Assembly: GCA_017450275.1 (NCBI GenBank)
Contig: JAFSVD010000064.1
Span: 1-64,000 of the forward strand
Source of the DNA: Desulfovibrio sp.
Lineage (GTDB): Bacteria; Desulfobacterota; Desulfovibrionia; Desulfovibrionales; Desulfovibrionaceae
Length of the DNA: 64,000 nucleotides
Direction: 5' to 3'
Shown in pieces: positions 48,046 to 57,132 of this stretch. A program made the position numbers and the translations under genes. The notes below the pieces were generated by a model. The model did no database searches and was not told the DNA's origin. It saw nothing but the letters and a program-made list of their open reading frames with translations. Position 1 is the stretch's first letter. Every line of letters begins with the position of its first letter.

Positions 48046-50253
48046 TTACAAAACCTCATAAATGCGGGCAAAAACATTGTCGTAGACCAGTTTGAAATAG
48101 GGAGAGAGCGCTGGATCCTGGCTTTTGGCGGTCATGAGTCTGACCATCAGGGATTTTGCCAGGCGTTCGTCGATGGCGATTTTTTCATCCGTCACTTTAT
48201 TAAAGAGAAAATGGACATTGCGGCGTTGGGCTAAAAAGGCTGCTTTTTCTTCGGCACTGGCCTTGGGATGGCTTGCCATCCACTCGGTGAGATAGTCTCT
48301 GTGGGTAATCCCTGTTTCATCAAAGACGCTGATGGAGGCCGCATCGATGGAGGGGGCGTTTTCGTTTAAGCGAACCTCGCCCGTATCCAAGCGGTAGAAA
48401 AGGGCGTTGGGGATGATGGAGAGGGCACCGCCTTCACCGCGCTCTGTGATAAAATTCCAACTGCCGAAATGACTGATCCAAAAGCCCAAGCGGAGCATTT
48501 CAAAACTCACCAGGATAAAGAGGCGCCCCTTGCTCTGGATCAGCGGGGTTTCTGGGGATCGCAAGGTATCCATAAGCGCCTGCGCTGCTGCGCCGTCTTT
48601 GCCTTCAAAAACCTTGCCCGCGCAATTGCCCACGCTTTCGGTATAGCGCATCAATTGTCTGGCAAAGCGGGGATTGTCTGTGGCAAAGACCGCTGCTGGC
48701 AGATAGAGGGAGGGGCCTCCGTGCATGGCGCCATCGGCAATGGTTTGGCGTTTGGCAAAGTGGTGCGCTGCGTAGCCCCAATCCCACCACAGCCAGAGCA
48801 GGGCGTTTTCCGGGGTCATGCTGCGGGCGTGGGCGAGACAGTCTGCGTGGCGGCGGTTGATCATAGGCCCTTGGCTCATGGTGGGAATGATGTCGACAAA
48901 GGGCACGATGAGAATCGCTATCAGGAGAACACTGGTCAGAGCCCCCATGGTTCGGTGGGCTTTGGCGTCGGTACAACGAGCGAGCAGCCAGTAGAGGGGG
49001 AGGGAGAGGCCAATGCTGATGATGGGGGCGCCGAACATGACCATGCGCCCGCCAAGTTTGGTGCTGAGAATCGCGAGCGCTGCGAGGGGCAGCAGAAAGA
49101 GCGCGCCTGGGCGTTTGGCCACAACCACAAAAAAGCCCACCAAGCCCAAGAAGGCCGCTTCAGGCCAGGGATGAAAATAGGAGAGCAGCGCCCACACCCC
49201 CACATCCTGCACTTCGACGATCGATTGGGCAACCGAAGGGTAGACGAGAGGAGGCCCTGCGTCTTGCTGTTTGATGTCGCCTGCTGTTTTCAGATAGGCT
49301 TGGATGTGATTGTGGATGTGTTGGGCAATATCGCCTTGGAGGAGCAAAAAACCAACAAAAAGCCACAAGCAAAGGAGCACCAGCGGATGGGTGAGGATTT
49401 TTTTGAGGCTGTGCCCGGTTTTTGCGCGTATGCCAAGCAGAAGAAGGGGCAGAAGAAGGCCAATGGTGCCCAAAAGACTGGGGAGTACGTAGGAGAGCGC
49501 CCCCAAAAGCACAAGGGGTCTTCGCATGCGGGGCGCCATGCAAAGGGTCATGCAGAAAAGCAAGAGATCCGTATATCTAATGATATAGGGGAAGACCGAA
49601 TGCCAGGATTGGGTGGCATGGGCGCACAGGCCTGAGAGCGCCAAAAAAAGAAGCCACACGGAACTGATGGGATTGCCCTGCGGACCCAAGGGCGTTGCCG
49701 GAAGGGTGTGGGTTATGCGGAAGAGTTTTTTGACAACGGTCTGGGGCAGGAGCATGTGCCTGATGGTCCAGGTGGCAGGAGCCAGGGTGATGGCAAGGGG
49801 AATAAAGAGGGTGATCAGATCGGTGTCGTAGAAGCCAAGCAGGGTTCTGGCTAAAAAGCCCGGAGAAAACGAGGCGAGGATACCCGCGCACACACCGCTT
49901 TCGAGGCTGCCGAGCGCCCACACCCAAATAAAGACCAAAACCGCAAGGCAGCTTGAGAGAATGGCCGGGAACCAAAAGGCGATGCTGGCAGGAGGGGTGT
50001 TCAGGATGCGACTGATTGTGCGCAAAAGCACAGCCATGGGATGGTCTTTGCCCAAGCCAAAGCCTTCAGCGCCGGCAACCCAGTGGTAGGCATCGTGGGT
50101 GGCCAAAAGCCATTCCTCACCCAGTCGGAACTCGCTGTCTTGCCAACTTGGCCACTCCATCATGCGCAGACAAAAGGCGAGTGCAAAGACAAGAAGCGCG
50201 CCCACGATCCCCTGACACCACAGCGTCCTGAAGGTTTGGGGGATTGGCTTCAT
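48046..50253 (-). CDS. pglB: STT3/PglB-type oligosaccharyltransferase
   Basis: 735 residues: about 12-13 membrane helices then a periplasmic domain. Motifs: an acidic DAYHW at about 53 (first external loop, D-x-x-Y-H), GFYDTD at about 140 (second acidic loop), and WWDWGY at about 487-492, the WWDxG acceptor-sequon site. It should transfer a lipid-linked glycan to Asn of exported proteins. Such enzymes are known in Desulfovibrio species, including a tested PglB of D. desulfuricans. The start overlaps rsmG (ATGA). The linked glycan genes are not here; the GT9 gene is 9.5 kb away. DNA strand is the same as thiD, which follows. Confidence 0.88.
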   Translation of the reverse strand: MKPIPQTFRTLWCQGIVGALLVFALAFCLRMMEWPSWQDSEFRLGEEWLLATHDAYHWVAGAEGFGLGKDHPMAVLLRTISRILNTPPASIAFWFPAILSSCLAVLVFIWVWALGSLESGVCAGILASFSPGFLARTLLGFYDTDLITLFIPLAITLAPATWTIRHMLLPQTVVKKLFRITHTLPATPLGPQGNPISSVWLLFLALSGLCAHATQSWHSVFPYIIRYTDLLLFCMTLCMAPRMRRPLVLLGALSYVLPSLLGTIGLLLPLLLLGIRAKTGHSLKKILTHPLVLLCLWLFVGFLLLQGDIAQHIHNHIQAYLKTAGDIKQQDAGPPLVYPSVAQSIVEVQDVGVWALLSYFHPWPEAAFLGLVGFFVVVAKRPGALFLLPLAALAILSTKLGGRMVMFGAPIISIGLSLPLYWLLARCTDAKAHRTMGALTSVLLIAILIVPFVDIIPTMSQGPMINRRHADCLAHARSMTPENALLWLWWDWGYAAHHFAKRQTIADGAMHGGPSLYLPAAVFATDNPRFARQLMRYTESVGNCAGKVFEGKDGAAAQALMDTLRSPETPLIQSKGRLFILVSFEMLRLGFWISHFGSWNFITERGEGGALSIIPNALFYRLDTGEVRLNENAPSIDAASISVFDETGITHRDYLTEWMASHPKASAEEKAAFLAQRRNVHFLFNKVTDEKIAIDERLAKSLMVRLMTAKSQDPALSPYFKLVYDNVFARIYEVL

Positions 50254-50936
50254 GGTGTTCCTCCCTGGTTTTTGCGCAAAAGCCAGAGCCAGCGGGGCTG
50301 GTCGAAGGCCATATAGGGCATCGTTGTGATGGGGGTGACGTCTGAGAGCGCTTCTGTGTCAGGGGCTTGGGGGAGAGGGCTTGTCGCAAGGATGGCGAGA
50401 AGGCCTTGGTCTGCAAGAAGCTGTTTGGCACAGGGCAAAAGCGTTGGAATAGGTAAACAGGCCTTGCTTGTGAGAATGTCGAAGGAGGCAGGCTGCTCAT
50501 GGCTTATCGCGGCAATCGTTCCTGCATAGACGCTGATGTCTTTGAGGGCGAGGTGCGCGATCACGGTACGAAGAAAGCTTGCGCGTTTGCCCTGTTTTTC
50601 AACCAAAACCACGCTGCCCTTTGGCCATAAAAGGCGCAGAGGAAGAGCGGGAAAGCCCGCTCCTGAGCCAAGATCGATCAGGCGAGGATGGGGATTGGTA
50701 CAATGGGTGGCAAGCAGGGAGGCTATGAGGCAGCTGTCGATGATCTGCTTGCGAAACAGGCTTTCGAGCGTTTTGGCGCCTGTGAGGTTGATGCGCTTAT
50801 TCCAGGTTGCCAAGAGTGTGAGATAGCGGACAAAGGCGTTGAGCGTCTCAGCCGAAGGCATGAGGGTGGGCGCAAGCGCGTTTTCCGCAAAAAGGGCATG
50901 GAAATGGCGGGCAAGGATGTCGGCAGATATATCCAT
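50250..50936 (-). CDS. rsmG: 16S rRNA (guanine527-N7)-methyltransferase (RsmG)
   Basis: 228 residues. SAM-dependent methylation of G527 of 16S rRNA; cytosolic. Motifs: LTLLATWNKRINLTGAK at the N-terminus, LIDLGSGAGFPALPLRLLWP (motif I), VVLVEKQGKRASFLRTV, and ILTSKACLPIPTLL (RAx-type S-K-A). The ATG 50936 is set by the conserved N-terminus. The stop overlaps the pglB start (ATGA), so rsmG-pglB is one unit, diverging from fabD. Confidence 0.93.
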   Translation of the reverse strand: MDISADILARHFHALFAENALAPTLMPSAETLNAFVRYLTLLATWNKRINLTGAKTLESLFRKQIIDSCLIASLLATHCTNPHPRLIDLGSGAGFPALPLRLLWPKGSVVLVEKQGKRASFLRTVIAHLALKDISVYAGTIAAISHEQPASFDILTSKACLPIPTLLPCAKQLLADQGLLAILATSPLPQAPDTEALSDVTPITTMPYMAFDQPRWLWLLRKNQGGTP

Positions 50937-50997
50937 TCGAGCACTCTGTTTTTTTTCGGTGTACGCTCCAATCCTTGCGCTTGCAAGGAGGAGCCGT

Positions 50998-51150
50998 ATG
51001 TCGTACAAGCAGCGAAAAAGGTTTTTTGTTTTTTCCTACGATCTGTTTGTTTTTTCGCGAACGGAGGATCCAGTATCACATGAAGACCCATGGTTTGCTC
51101 TTCCCAGGCCAAGGTTCCCAATGCAAGGGCATGGGACGGGCTCTCGCTGA
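50998..51150 (+). CDS. Possible 50-codon leader ORF overlapping fabD
   Basis: AAGGAGGAG lies 6 bases before an ATG at 50998, better than the site of fabD itself. The ORF starts MSYKQRKRFFVFSYDLF and ends at 51150, overlapping the first 24 codons of fabD in another frame. Product is basic, aromatic and unlike known families. It may be a coupled leader or only a fortuitous ribosome site. I report it at low confidence. Confidence 0.25.
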   Translation: MSYKQRKRFFVFSYDLFVFSRTEDPVSHEDPWFALPRPRFPMQGHGTGSR

Positions 51151-52027
51151 ATTTGATGCCGACTGCATGGACTTGTGGCTTTTGGCCGAACGCATAAGTC
51201 GTCTCCCCTTGCGTGCCATTTTCTGGGAGGGAACAGACGAGGATATGCGCCAAACCAAGGCCTTGCAGCCCGCTTTGACCGTTGTGAACTGTTCGTTGTG
51301 GAAGCATCTGGAGGGCAAATGCGCCATCCAGGGGGCTGCTGGTCACAGTCTTGGCGAATTCAGCGCCTTGGCCTGTGCGCATGTTCTGAGTATCGAGGAT
51401 GCGCTCACCCTGACCAGTTTGCGCGGCTCTCTCATGGAACAGGCTGATCCCAAACACGAAGGCTGCATGGCTGCTGTGCTGAAATTGGATGCCAAGACCG
51501 TGGCCGCTCTTGTGGAAGAGATTCAAGCCCAATGCCAAGAGATCTTGGTTTGTGCCAATCTGAACACGCCGACCCAAACCGTTATCAGCGGAACCACCCA
51601 TGCGGTCGATATAGCGTGCAAGCTGGTGAAAACCCAAAAAGGGCGTGCCATTGCCTTAGCTGTTGCGGCTGCCTTCCACAGTCCCATGATGGAAGAGGCC
51701 AATCGGGAATTTTCTCCACAATTAGCCCGTGTCACGTGGCACACAGCGCGTTTTCCCATCTACGGCAATGTCGATGGGCAAGCGGAAGTGGACGGCGATC
51801 GCCTTCGCGCAAAGATGGAGCGGCAGATGGTATCCTCGGTTGTGTGGTGCGATACCATGCGCGCCATGTATGCAGATGGGATCACCACCTATCTTGAACT
51901 GGGTCCCAAATCCCTGCTTGGGAAAATGGTTGCCCCGTGTTTACCATCCGATGCCCCTATTTCCACCCATCTGCTCGACACCGTTGAGGCCATTCAGGCC
52001 TATGGGGAGGCTGTATGCGGGCAATAG
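51080..52027 (+). CDS. fabD: Malonyl-CoA:ACP transacylase (FabD)
   Basis: 315 residues; loads malonyl onto acyl carrier protein for fatty-acid synthesis. Motifs: LLFPGQGSQCKGMG at the N-terminus, GHSLGEFSAL with the catalytic Ser at about 90, AAFHSPMM with the catalytic His at about 198, and YLELGPKSLLGKM at the end. The ATG at 51080 matches the conserved start although its GGAGG is 12 bases away. The 3' end overlaps argS by 13 bases. The rest of the fab genes are not in the window. Confidence 0.93.
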   Translation: MKTHGLLFPGQGSQCKGMGRALAEFDADCMDLWLLAERISRLPLRAIFWEGTDEDMRQTKALQPALTVVNCSLWKHLEGKCAIQGAAGHSLGEFSALACAHVLSIEDALTLTSLRGSLMEQADPKHEGCMAAVLKLDAKTVAALVEEIQAQCQEILVCANLNTPTQTVISGTTHAVDIACKLVKTQKGRAIALAVAAAFHSPMMEEANREFSPQLARVTWHTARFPIYGNVDGQAEVDGDRLRAKMERQMVSSVVWCDTMRAMYADGITTYLELGPKSLLGKMVAPCLPSDAPISTHLLDTVEAIQAYGEAVCGQ

Positions 52028-53670
52028 AGGATGTGAAAGGGCTTCTGCACGATATTGTCCAATCGCTTGGATATGTGTGGCCAGACAAGTGTGTGGTTGA
52101 GCAGCCCAAAGATCCCAGCCACGGCGATCTTGCCACCAATCTTGCCATGCTCTTGGCCAAGCAGGCGAAAAAAAATCCCAAACTGCTTGCCGAAGAGATC
52201 GCCAAGAAGCTCAGTACGTCATCGTTTCCCATTGAACGCGTGAGCATAGCAGGACCTGGCTTTTGTAATATCGTGCTTCCGCAAAGCTATTGGCAGCGGG
52301 CGGTGAGCGAGGTTGAGCGGCTTGGGGGGGATTATGGCAAGACAGAATACGGGCAGGGCAAAAGGGTTTTAGTGGAATTTGTCTCGGCCAATCCCACAGG
52401 GCCTTTGCACATCGGCCATGGCCGCGGCGCGGCCTATGGGGACAGCCTGGCCAAACTCTTGCGCTTTGCCGGCTACACGGTGTCCACCGAATACTATGTG
52501 AACGACGCTGGTCGTCAAATGCGGCTTTTGGGACTCTCGGTTTTTTTGCGCGCAAAGGAATTGCAGGGGATCGAGGTAGCGTGGCCTGAGGAATGGTATC
52601 GGGGCAGCTATATCATCGATCTCGCGCGAGCCTTGCTTGCGCAAGTACCCGATCTCTGTCTCTTGCCTGAGGCGGAGGCTATCGATCGGTGCTATCAGTA
52701 TGCCATGCAGCAGATTATGGATGGCATTCAAAAGGATTTGGCCGATTTTGGCGTCCATCATGACACCTATTTTTCCGAAAAAAGTCTTGTGCAATCCCAT
52801 GCAGTGGATCAGGCCTTTGCGGCCTTGGATGCAGCGGGTAAAACCTATGTGCAGGACAATGCCTACTGGTTTGCAACGAGCCAAGCAGGCGATGATCGGG
52901 ATCGGGTGCTCAGAAAATCCGATGGCTCGCTCACCTATTTTGCTTCGGATATCGCCTACCATCACAATAAATACGAGCGCGGTTTCGACTGGCTGATCGA
53001 TGTCTGGGGTGCCGATCACCACGGCTATATTCCCCGAATGCGGGCTGCTATTGCCTCCATGGGCAAGGAGCAGAGTACCTTTGATGTGGTTTTGATCCAA
53101 TTGGTCAATCTTCTGCGCGAGGGCAAGCCCTTGAGCATGTCTACCCGGGCTGGCACCTTTGAGACCTTGCGCGACTGCATCGATGAGGTGGGTACCGACG
53201 CCTGCCGCTTTATGTTTCTGTCGAGAAAGAGCGATAGCCCCCTGGATTTTGATCTCGATTTGGTGCGCAAGCGGAACTTGGAAAATCCGGTCTACTACGC
53301 CCAGTACGCCTATGCGCGCTGTCAGGCGCTTCTTCGCAAGGCAAACGAGGCAGGTCTCGTTCTTGATGCCACAACACCCATCGAGGTCTTGGAAGCCTTG
53401 TCGGATGAGGATGATTTGCTCTTGCTCAGGAAAGCGGCGGCCTTTGAGGATGTTGTGGTCGATGCCGCACGCACCTTGGGGGTGCACCACATCTCCCGCT
53501 ATGTGAGCGAACTCGCAGGTCTTGTCCACAGCTTTTATGCCAAGCATAAAATTGTGGGCACAGACAATGCCAAACAAAGTCATGCGCGGCTGGCCTTGTT
53601 TCGGGCAATCGGCGTGATCTTGGCCAATGCTCTGGGCATTCTCGGGGTCAGTGCCCCGGAATCTATGTAG
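52015..53670 (+). CDS. argS: Arginyl-tRNA synthetase (ArgS)
   Basis: 551 residues, normal length. Class I core: HIGHG of ANPTGPLHIGHGRGA at about 131-135, and the KMSKS-equivalent KPLSMSTRAGT near 372, with VWGADHHGYIPRM before it. An N-terminal tRNA-binding domain (VEQPKDPSHGDLATNLAM) and a C-terminal anticodon-binding domain (RYVSELAGLVHSFYAKHKI) are present. The start overlaps fabD; the SPOR-like gene begins 11 bases after the stop. A 591-codon open frame lies on the other strand across this gene and is a shadow. Confidence 0.96.
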   Translation: MRAIEDVKGLLHDIVQSLGYVWPDKCVVEQPKDPSHGDLATNLAMLLAKQAKKNPKLLAEEIAKKLSTSSFPIERVSIAGPGFCNIVLPQSYWQRAVSEVERLGGDYGKTEYGQGKRVLVEFVSANPTGPLHIGHGRGAAYGDSLAKLLRFAGYTVSTEYYVNDAGRQMRLLGLSVFLRAKELQGIEVAWPEEWYRGSYIIDLARALLAQVPDLCLLPEAEAIDRCYQYAMQQIMDGIQKDLADFGVHHDTYFSEKSLVQSHAVDQAFAALDAAGKTYVQDNAYWFATSQAGDDRDRVLRKSDGSLTYFASDIAYHHNKYERGFDWLIDVWGADHHGYIPRMRAAIASMGKEQSTFDVVLIQLVNLLREGKPLSMSTRAGTFETLRDCIDEVGTDACRFMFLSRKSDSPLDFDLDLVRKRNLENPVYYAQYAYARCQALLRKANEAGLVLDATTPIEVLEALSDEDDLLLLRKAAAFEDVVVDAARTLGVHHISRYVSELAGLVHSFYAKHKIVGTDNAKQSHARLALFRAIGVILANALGILGVSAPESM

Positions 53671-53680
53671 GGTGTTTGGC

Positions 53681-54418
53681 ATGCATTGTATTCGCAAACC
53701 ACAGCCAAGGCAGCCCAAAGAGATGGGCGAGAAAAAATCACAGCCCTTTGCGCTCAGATTATCCGTTCCCTTGTTGGCTTTTGGTGGCCTTCTCGTTGCG
53801 CTCACCGTTGGCTGGGCCTTTGTCATGGGCTTTATGGTTGGAAGGGGGGACAATCCCGGCGAGCGCTTAGCCAGCCTAACGGGCTTTGGCGGCAATATCG
53901 AAACCGTGTCTCGCAACGCCTTTATCCCGAACCAGCCACAGGGGAAAGAGATAACAAGCGAAGAGCCTCCTTCCGAAGAGGAAGCTCCTCCGAAGAAAGC
54001 CCCTATTCCCAAAAAGGCTCCTGTCAAAAAGAGTGCGGAGCCTGAAAAGAGTGAAGAGGCGCATCCTTTTGTCAGACCCAAGGGACAATCCGTGGCAGCC
54101 TGGGGCGAAAGTCCTGTCCAAGTCCTTCCCAAAAAGGAAGACACTCCGACAGAGCAATCGCGCAGCGAGTATTTTTACCGTGTGGCCACCTATAAAACCA
54201 AGAACGAGGCGGAAGAACTCGCGAAACAGTGTGCGGGACCTTTGCGCAAAGCCTATGTGCAACAAAACGGCACGCTCTATTCAGTCTATTTGAACACCAA
54301 GATGAATGCGGACGAGTATACGGAGTTGCAAAAGCTCTTTAGCAAACTCAGGGTCAAGGATCCTTTTTTGTTGGCCAAGAAAGAGCCCAAAAAGGCCAAA
54401 GAGACGAAAAAACCGTGA
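53681..54418 (+). CDS. SPOR-like single-pass membrane protein
   Basis: 245 residues: basic N-terminus, one membrane helix (LLAFGGLLVALTVGWAFVMGFMVG in parts), a Pro/Lys/Glu-rich linker (EEPPSEEEAPPKKAPIPKKAP in parts) and a C-terminal YFYRVATYKTKNEAEELAKQC...LYSVYLNTKM SPOR-type repeat domain of about 70 residues that would bind denuded septal peptidoglycan. The tail is Lys-rich. It follows argS by 10 bases and precedes mlaE by 12 bases, so all could be one transcript. The SPOR call is by pattern; FtsN-like roles are possible. Confidence 0.78.
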   Translation: MHCIRKPQPRQPKEMGEKKSQPFALRLSVPLLAFGGLLVALTVGWAFVMGFMVGRGDNPGERLASLTGFGGNIETVSRNAFIPNQPQGKEITSEEPPSEEEAPPKKAPIPKKAPVKKSAEPEKSEEAHPFVRPKGQSVAAWGESPVQVLPKKEDTPTEQSRSEYFYRVATYKTKNEAEELAKQCAGPLRKAYVQQNGTLYSVYLNTKMNADEYTELQKLFSKLRVKDPFLLAKKEPKKAKETKKP

Positions 54419-54430
54419 CGGAGTGTTGAC

Positions 54431-55204
54431 GTGGGGCGTTGTGTCCGTTTTGTTTGCAATATGCTCGCAAGCACAGGAGCTGCCACGATTTTTTTTGGCA
54501 AGGGGCTCCTGGGGATCGTTGAGTCTGGCCGCATAGGGCGAAGAACCGTTGCCCAAATCTATGCCATTGGCTGCCAGTCGATCTTTGTTATTATGCTGAT
54601 CGGCTTTTTCTGCGGCATGGTGCTGGGCTTGCAGGGCTACTACACGCTCGTGAAATTCGGTTCCGTGGGGCTTTTGGGATCAGCCATCTCGCTCACCCTG
54701 ATCCGTGAGTTGGGGCCTGTTCTCACCGCCATTATGCTGACAGGGCGTGCTGGCTCCTCCATGACCGCCGAAATTGGGGTTATGCGCATATCCGATCAGA
54801 TCGATGCCCTGGATGTCATGGATATCAACTCCATGGCCTATCTGGTTTCTCCCCGTCTTTTGGCTTCTCTTGTCGCCTTTCCGCTTCTGACCGCGCTTTT
54901 TGACGTGATAGGTATCTTAGGCGGCTATGTGACCGGGGTTTTGATGCTCGGCATCAATGAAGGGGTGTATTTTTACCGCATAGAGGCCTCGGTTTTGCCG
55001 ATCGATGTGTGGGGCGGCTTTGTCAAATCGCTGGTTTTTGCCCTGTTAGTCACCACCGTTTGCTGCTACCAGGGCTATACCACGCATCTGCGCAGAGACA
55101 GTGCAGGGCCTGCTGCTGTGGGCAATGCCACAACGCAGGCGGTGGTTGTGAGTTGTGTCTGCATCCTGGCTGCTGACTATGTGTTGACCTCTTTTTTCCT
55201 CTAG
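54431..55204 (+). CDS. mlaE: Phospholipid-transport ABC permease (MlaE)
   Basis: 257 residues with five or six membrane helices. VAQIYAIGCQSIFVIMLIGFFCGMVLGLQG, SAISLTLIRELGPVLTAIMLTGRAGSSMTAEIG in parts and VMRISDQIDALDVM are signature MlaE/YrbE motifs. It forms the inner-membrane permease of the Mla lipid-trafficking complex with MlaF and MlaD. The start is GTG with GGAGT 11 bases upstream. It is first in a tight mlaE-F-D-C-A series. Confidence 0.92.
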   Translation: MGRCVRFVCNMLASTGAATIFFGKGLLGIVESGRIGRRTVAQIYAIGCQSIFVIMLIGFFCGMVLGLQGYYTLVKFGSVGLLGSAISLTLIRELGPVLTAIMLTGRAGSSMTAEIGVMRISDQIDALDVMDINSMAYLVSPRLLASLVAFPLLTALFDVIGILGGYVTGVLMLGINEGVYFYRIEASVLPIDVWGGFVKSLVFALLVTTVCCYQGYTTHLRRDSAGPAAVGNATTQAVVVSCVCILAADYVLTSFFL

Positions 55205-55211
55205 GAATATC

Positions 55212-56033
55212 ATGGAAACAGCGTGGGATATCGATCTTTGTGCGCTCACGATAGGGTATGGCTCCCATATTGTTCTTCACAATGTTACAGCCTCGTTTCC
55301 GGCAGGCCGTATTTCCATGATCTTAGGGGAGTCGGGCTCTGGCAAATCGACGCTTCTGCGCCATATCATTGGTCTTTCAGTCCCAAAATCCGGGCGTATC
55401 ACCATCGCGGGCACGGATTGCACGCGCATGGATGATGCAGAGGCACGCAGGCTCCGCCGCCGGATGGGGGTTTTGTTTCAAGACGGCGCGCTCTTGGGTT
55501 CCTTGACCGTTTTGGAGAATGTGGCGCTGCCTTTGACCGAGCATCTCCGTCTTCCCAAGGAGCTGATCCGGAAAGAGGCTTTGCGGGTGCTTGGCATGGT
55601 TGAGCTTGAGCAGGTGGCAGACTACTACCCGAGCCAATTGTCCGGTGGCATGCGCAAGCGCGCTGGCTTAGCGCGAGCCATTATCACCAATCCCTCGCTT
55701 CTTTTGTGCGATGAACCAACCTCAGGCTTGGATCCGCTCACAGCAGCCCGCATGGATATCTTGCTTTTGACCCTGCATCGCCAATTTCCCGGCATGACGA
55801 TCTTGGTTGTGAGCCACGATTTGGAGAGTTTTCATCATATTGCCGACTACACCCTGGTGATTAAAGACGGTTTGGGCATTTTTTCCGGAACCAAGGACGC
55901 CTTCTATGCCAGCAACGACCCCTATCTTGTGCGCTACCGCACACGAAGCAGTGAAGCAACTGTTGCGGATTTTTCGAGTACAATGGATCCGCGGGTTTCT
56001 TCGGAACTCAGTCGTTGGCTTGCAAACCCATAG
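55212..56033 (+). CDS. mlaF: Phospholipid-transport ABC ATPase (MlaF)
   Basis: 273 residues. Walker A GESGSGKST near residue 40, Q-loop LFQDGALLGSLTVLENVALP, signature LSGGMRKRAGLARAI, Walker B LLLCDEPTSGLDP and switch H in VVSHDLESFHH. Powers lipid movement by MlaE. It follows mlaE by 7 bases. No mlaB STAS partner is present in the operon, so MlaF may work without it or use a distant gene. Confidence 0.92.
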   Translation: METAWDIDLCALTIGYGSHIVLHNVTASFPAGRISMILGESGSGKSTLLRHIIGLSVPKSGRITIAGTDCTRMDDAEARRLRRRMGVLFQDGALLGSLTVLENVALPLTEHLRLPKELIRKEALRVLGMVELEQVADYYPSQLSGGMRKRAGLARAIITNPSLLLCDEPTSGLDPLTAARMDILLLTLHRQFPGMTILVVSHDLESFHHIADYTLVIKDGLGIFSGTKDAFYASNDPYLVRYRTRSSEATVADFSSTMDPRVSSELSRWLANP

Positions 56034-56051
56034 CGTGGAGTGGAGTGACCC

Positions 56052-56492
56052 ATGCGGGACTGTATCGTAGGTCTTTTTGTCGTCGTCGGTCTTCTCTGTG
56101 TCGCCTATCTGTCTGTGCGATTGGGGAAGATGGATCTCTTTGTCGAAAACGGCTTTCCCCTGCTTGCCCGTTTTGATTCGGCGCAAGGCTTGCGCGTTGG
56201 CGCTGATGTTGAGATGGCAGGGGTTGCTGTTGGTCGGGTGTCTGCCATTACCTTGGACGACAATCCCCAGCACACCCAGGCCGTTGTGCATTTGCAGCTT
56301 TTTAAAGACTATCGTTTGTCCGAGGATACCATTGCCTCTATCAAGACAAGCGGCCTGATTGGGGATAAATATATTACGCTCTCGCGAGGAGGATCTTCTG
56401 TGATTCTCGGGGCGGGGGATACTATCAACGAAACGGAATCGCCGGTTGATTTGGAAACGCTGATCGGCAAATACGCCTTTGGAGGGGTCTAA
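56052..56492 (+). CDS. mlaD: MCE-domain phospholipid-binding protein (MlaD)
   Basis: 146 residues: an N-terminal membrane helix (CIVGLFVVVGLLCVAYLSVRLG in parts) and one MCE domain (ARFDSAQGLRVGADVEMAGVAVGRV, IKTSGLIGDKYITLSRGGS in parts). MlaD hexamers hold lipid at the inner membrane and link MlaFE to MlaC. Length fits MlaD. It is directly followed by mlaC, 4 bases apart. Confidence 0.92.
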   Translation: MRDCIVGLFVVVGLLCVAYLSVRLGKMDLFVENGFPLLARFDSAQGLRVGADVEMAGVAVGRVSAITLDDNPQHTQAVVHLQLFKDYRLSEDTIASIKTSGLIGDKYITLSRGGSSVILGAGDTINETESPVDLETLIGKYAFGGV

Positions 56493-56496
56493 GACA

Positions 56497-57132
56497 ATGC
56501 GAGCGTGTGTGCGATTTTTTGCTGTTGGCTTGCTGTGTGCGTTCGTGTTTGCTACCAATGCCTATGCCGAGAGCGCGAAAGAAAGTTTGGAACGTTCCTT
56601 CACGCTCGTTTTGGAGATTCTCAAAAACCCCGACTATGCTGATCCTGTCAAACGCCCCCCTCTGCGGGAAAAAATCGCCAATCTCGTTCGAAGCCAGTTT
56701 GATGCCAAGGAATTTTCCACGCGCACGCTGGGTCCCAAATGGCAGACCATGACAGCAGCGCAGCAGGAATCCTTTGCCAGTGCCTTTGTGGAGCTTTTGA
56801 TCCAGACCTATGTCAATAAGGTCAATGGCTACCACGGGGAACAGATTAGCGTTGTGGGCGAAAAGAGCAATCCCAAGGGCGACCGCAAGGAAATCCAAAC
56901 GATTGTTCTTGTGCCAAGTGGCAAGAAGATCCCGATCAACTATCGCATGCTGCCCAAAGGCGATACCTGGATGGTCTACGATGTGTTGATTGAGCAGATA
57001 AGCCTTGTCAAAAATTATCGCACGCAGTTTCAAGAGCTTTTCAAGACCCAAAGTATCGATGCCGTGATTGAACGGATTCGTGCAAAGACCAAAGAACTCG
57101 CCGAAAATGCCAACGATCCCAAGAGTAAGTAA
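56497..57132 (+). CDS. mlaC: Periplasmic phospholipid carrier (MlaC)
   Basis: 211 residues. Signal peptide (residues 1-24, ending NAYA-E), then a mature domain with SQFDAKEFSTRTLGPKWQTMTAAQQ in parts, YVNKVNGYHGEQI and the YDVLIEQISLVKNYRTQFQELF motif, all typical of MlaC (Ttg2D). It ferries lipids between MlaA and MlaD. The ATG 56497 is preferred over the TTG upstream because it begins the signal peptide. The stop overlaps the mlaA start (TAATG). Confidence 0.9.
   Translation: MRACVRFFAVGLLCAFVFATNAYAESAKESLERSFTLVLEILKNPDYADPVKRPPLREKIANLVRSQFDAKEFSTRTLGPKWQTMTAAQQESFASAFVELLIQTYVNKVNGYHGEQISVVGEKSNPKGDRKEIQTIVLVPSGKKIPINYRMLPKGDTWMVYDVLIEQISLVKNYRTQFQELFKTQSIDAVIERIRAKTKELAENANDPKSK

Noticed and set aside
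52369..54144. 591-codon minus-strand open frame opposite argS
   Set aside because: Antisense to a complete synthetase with all its motifs; product has no family features.
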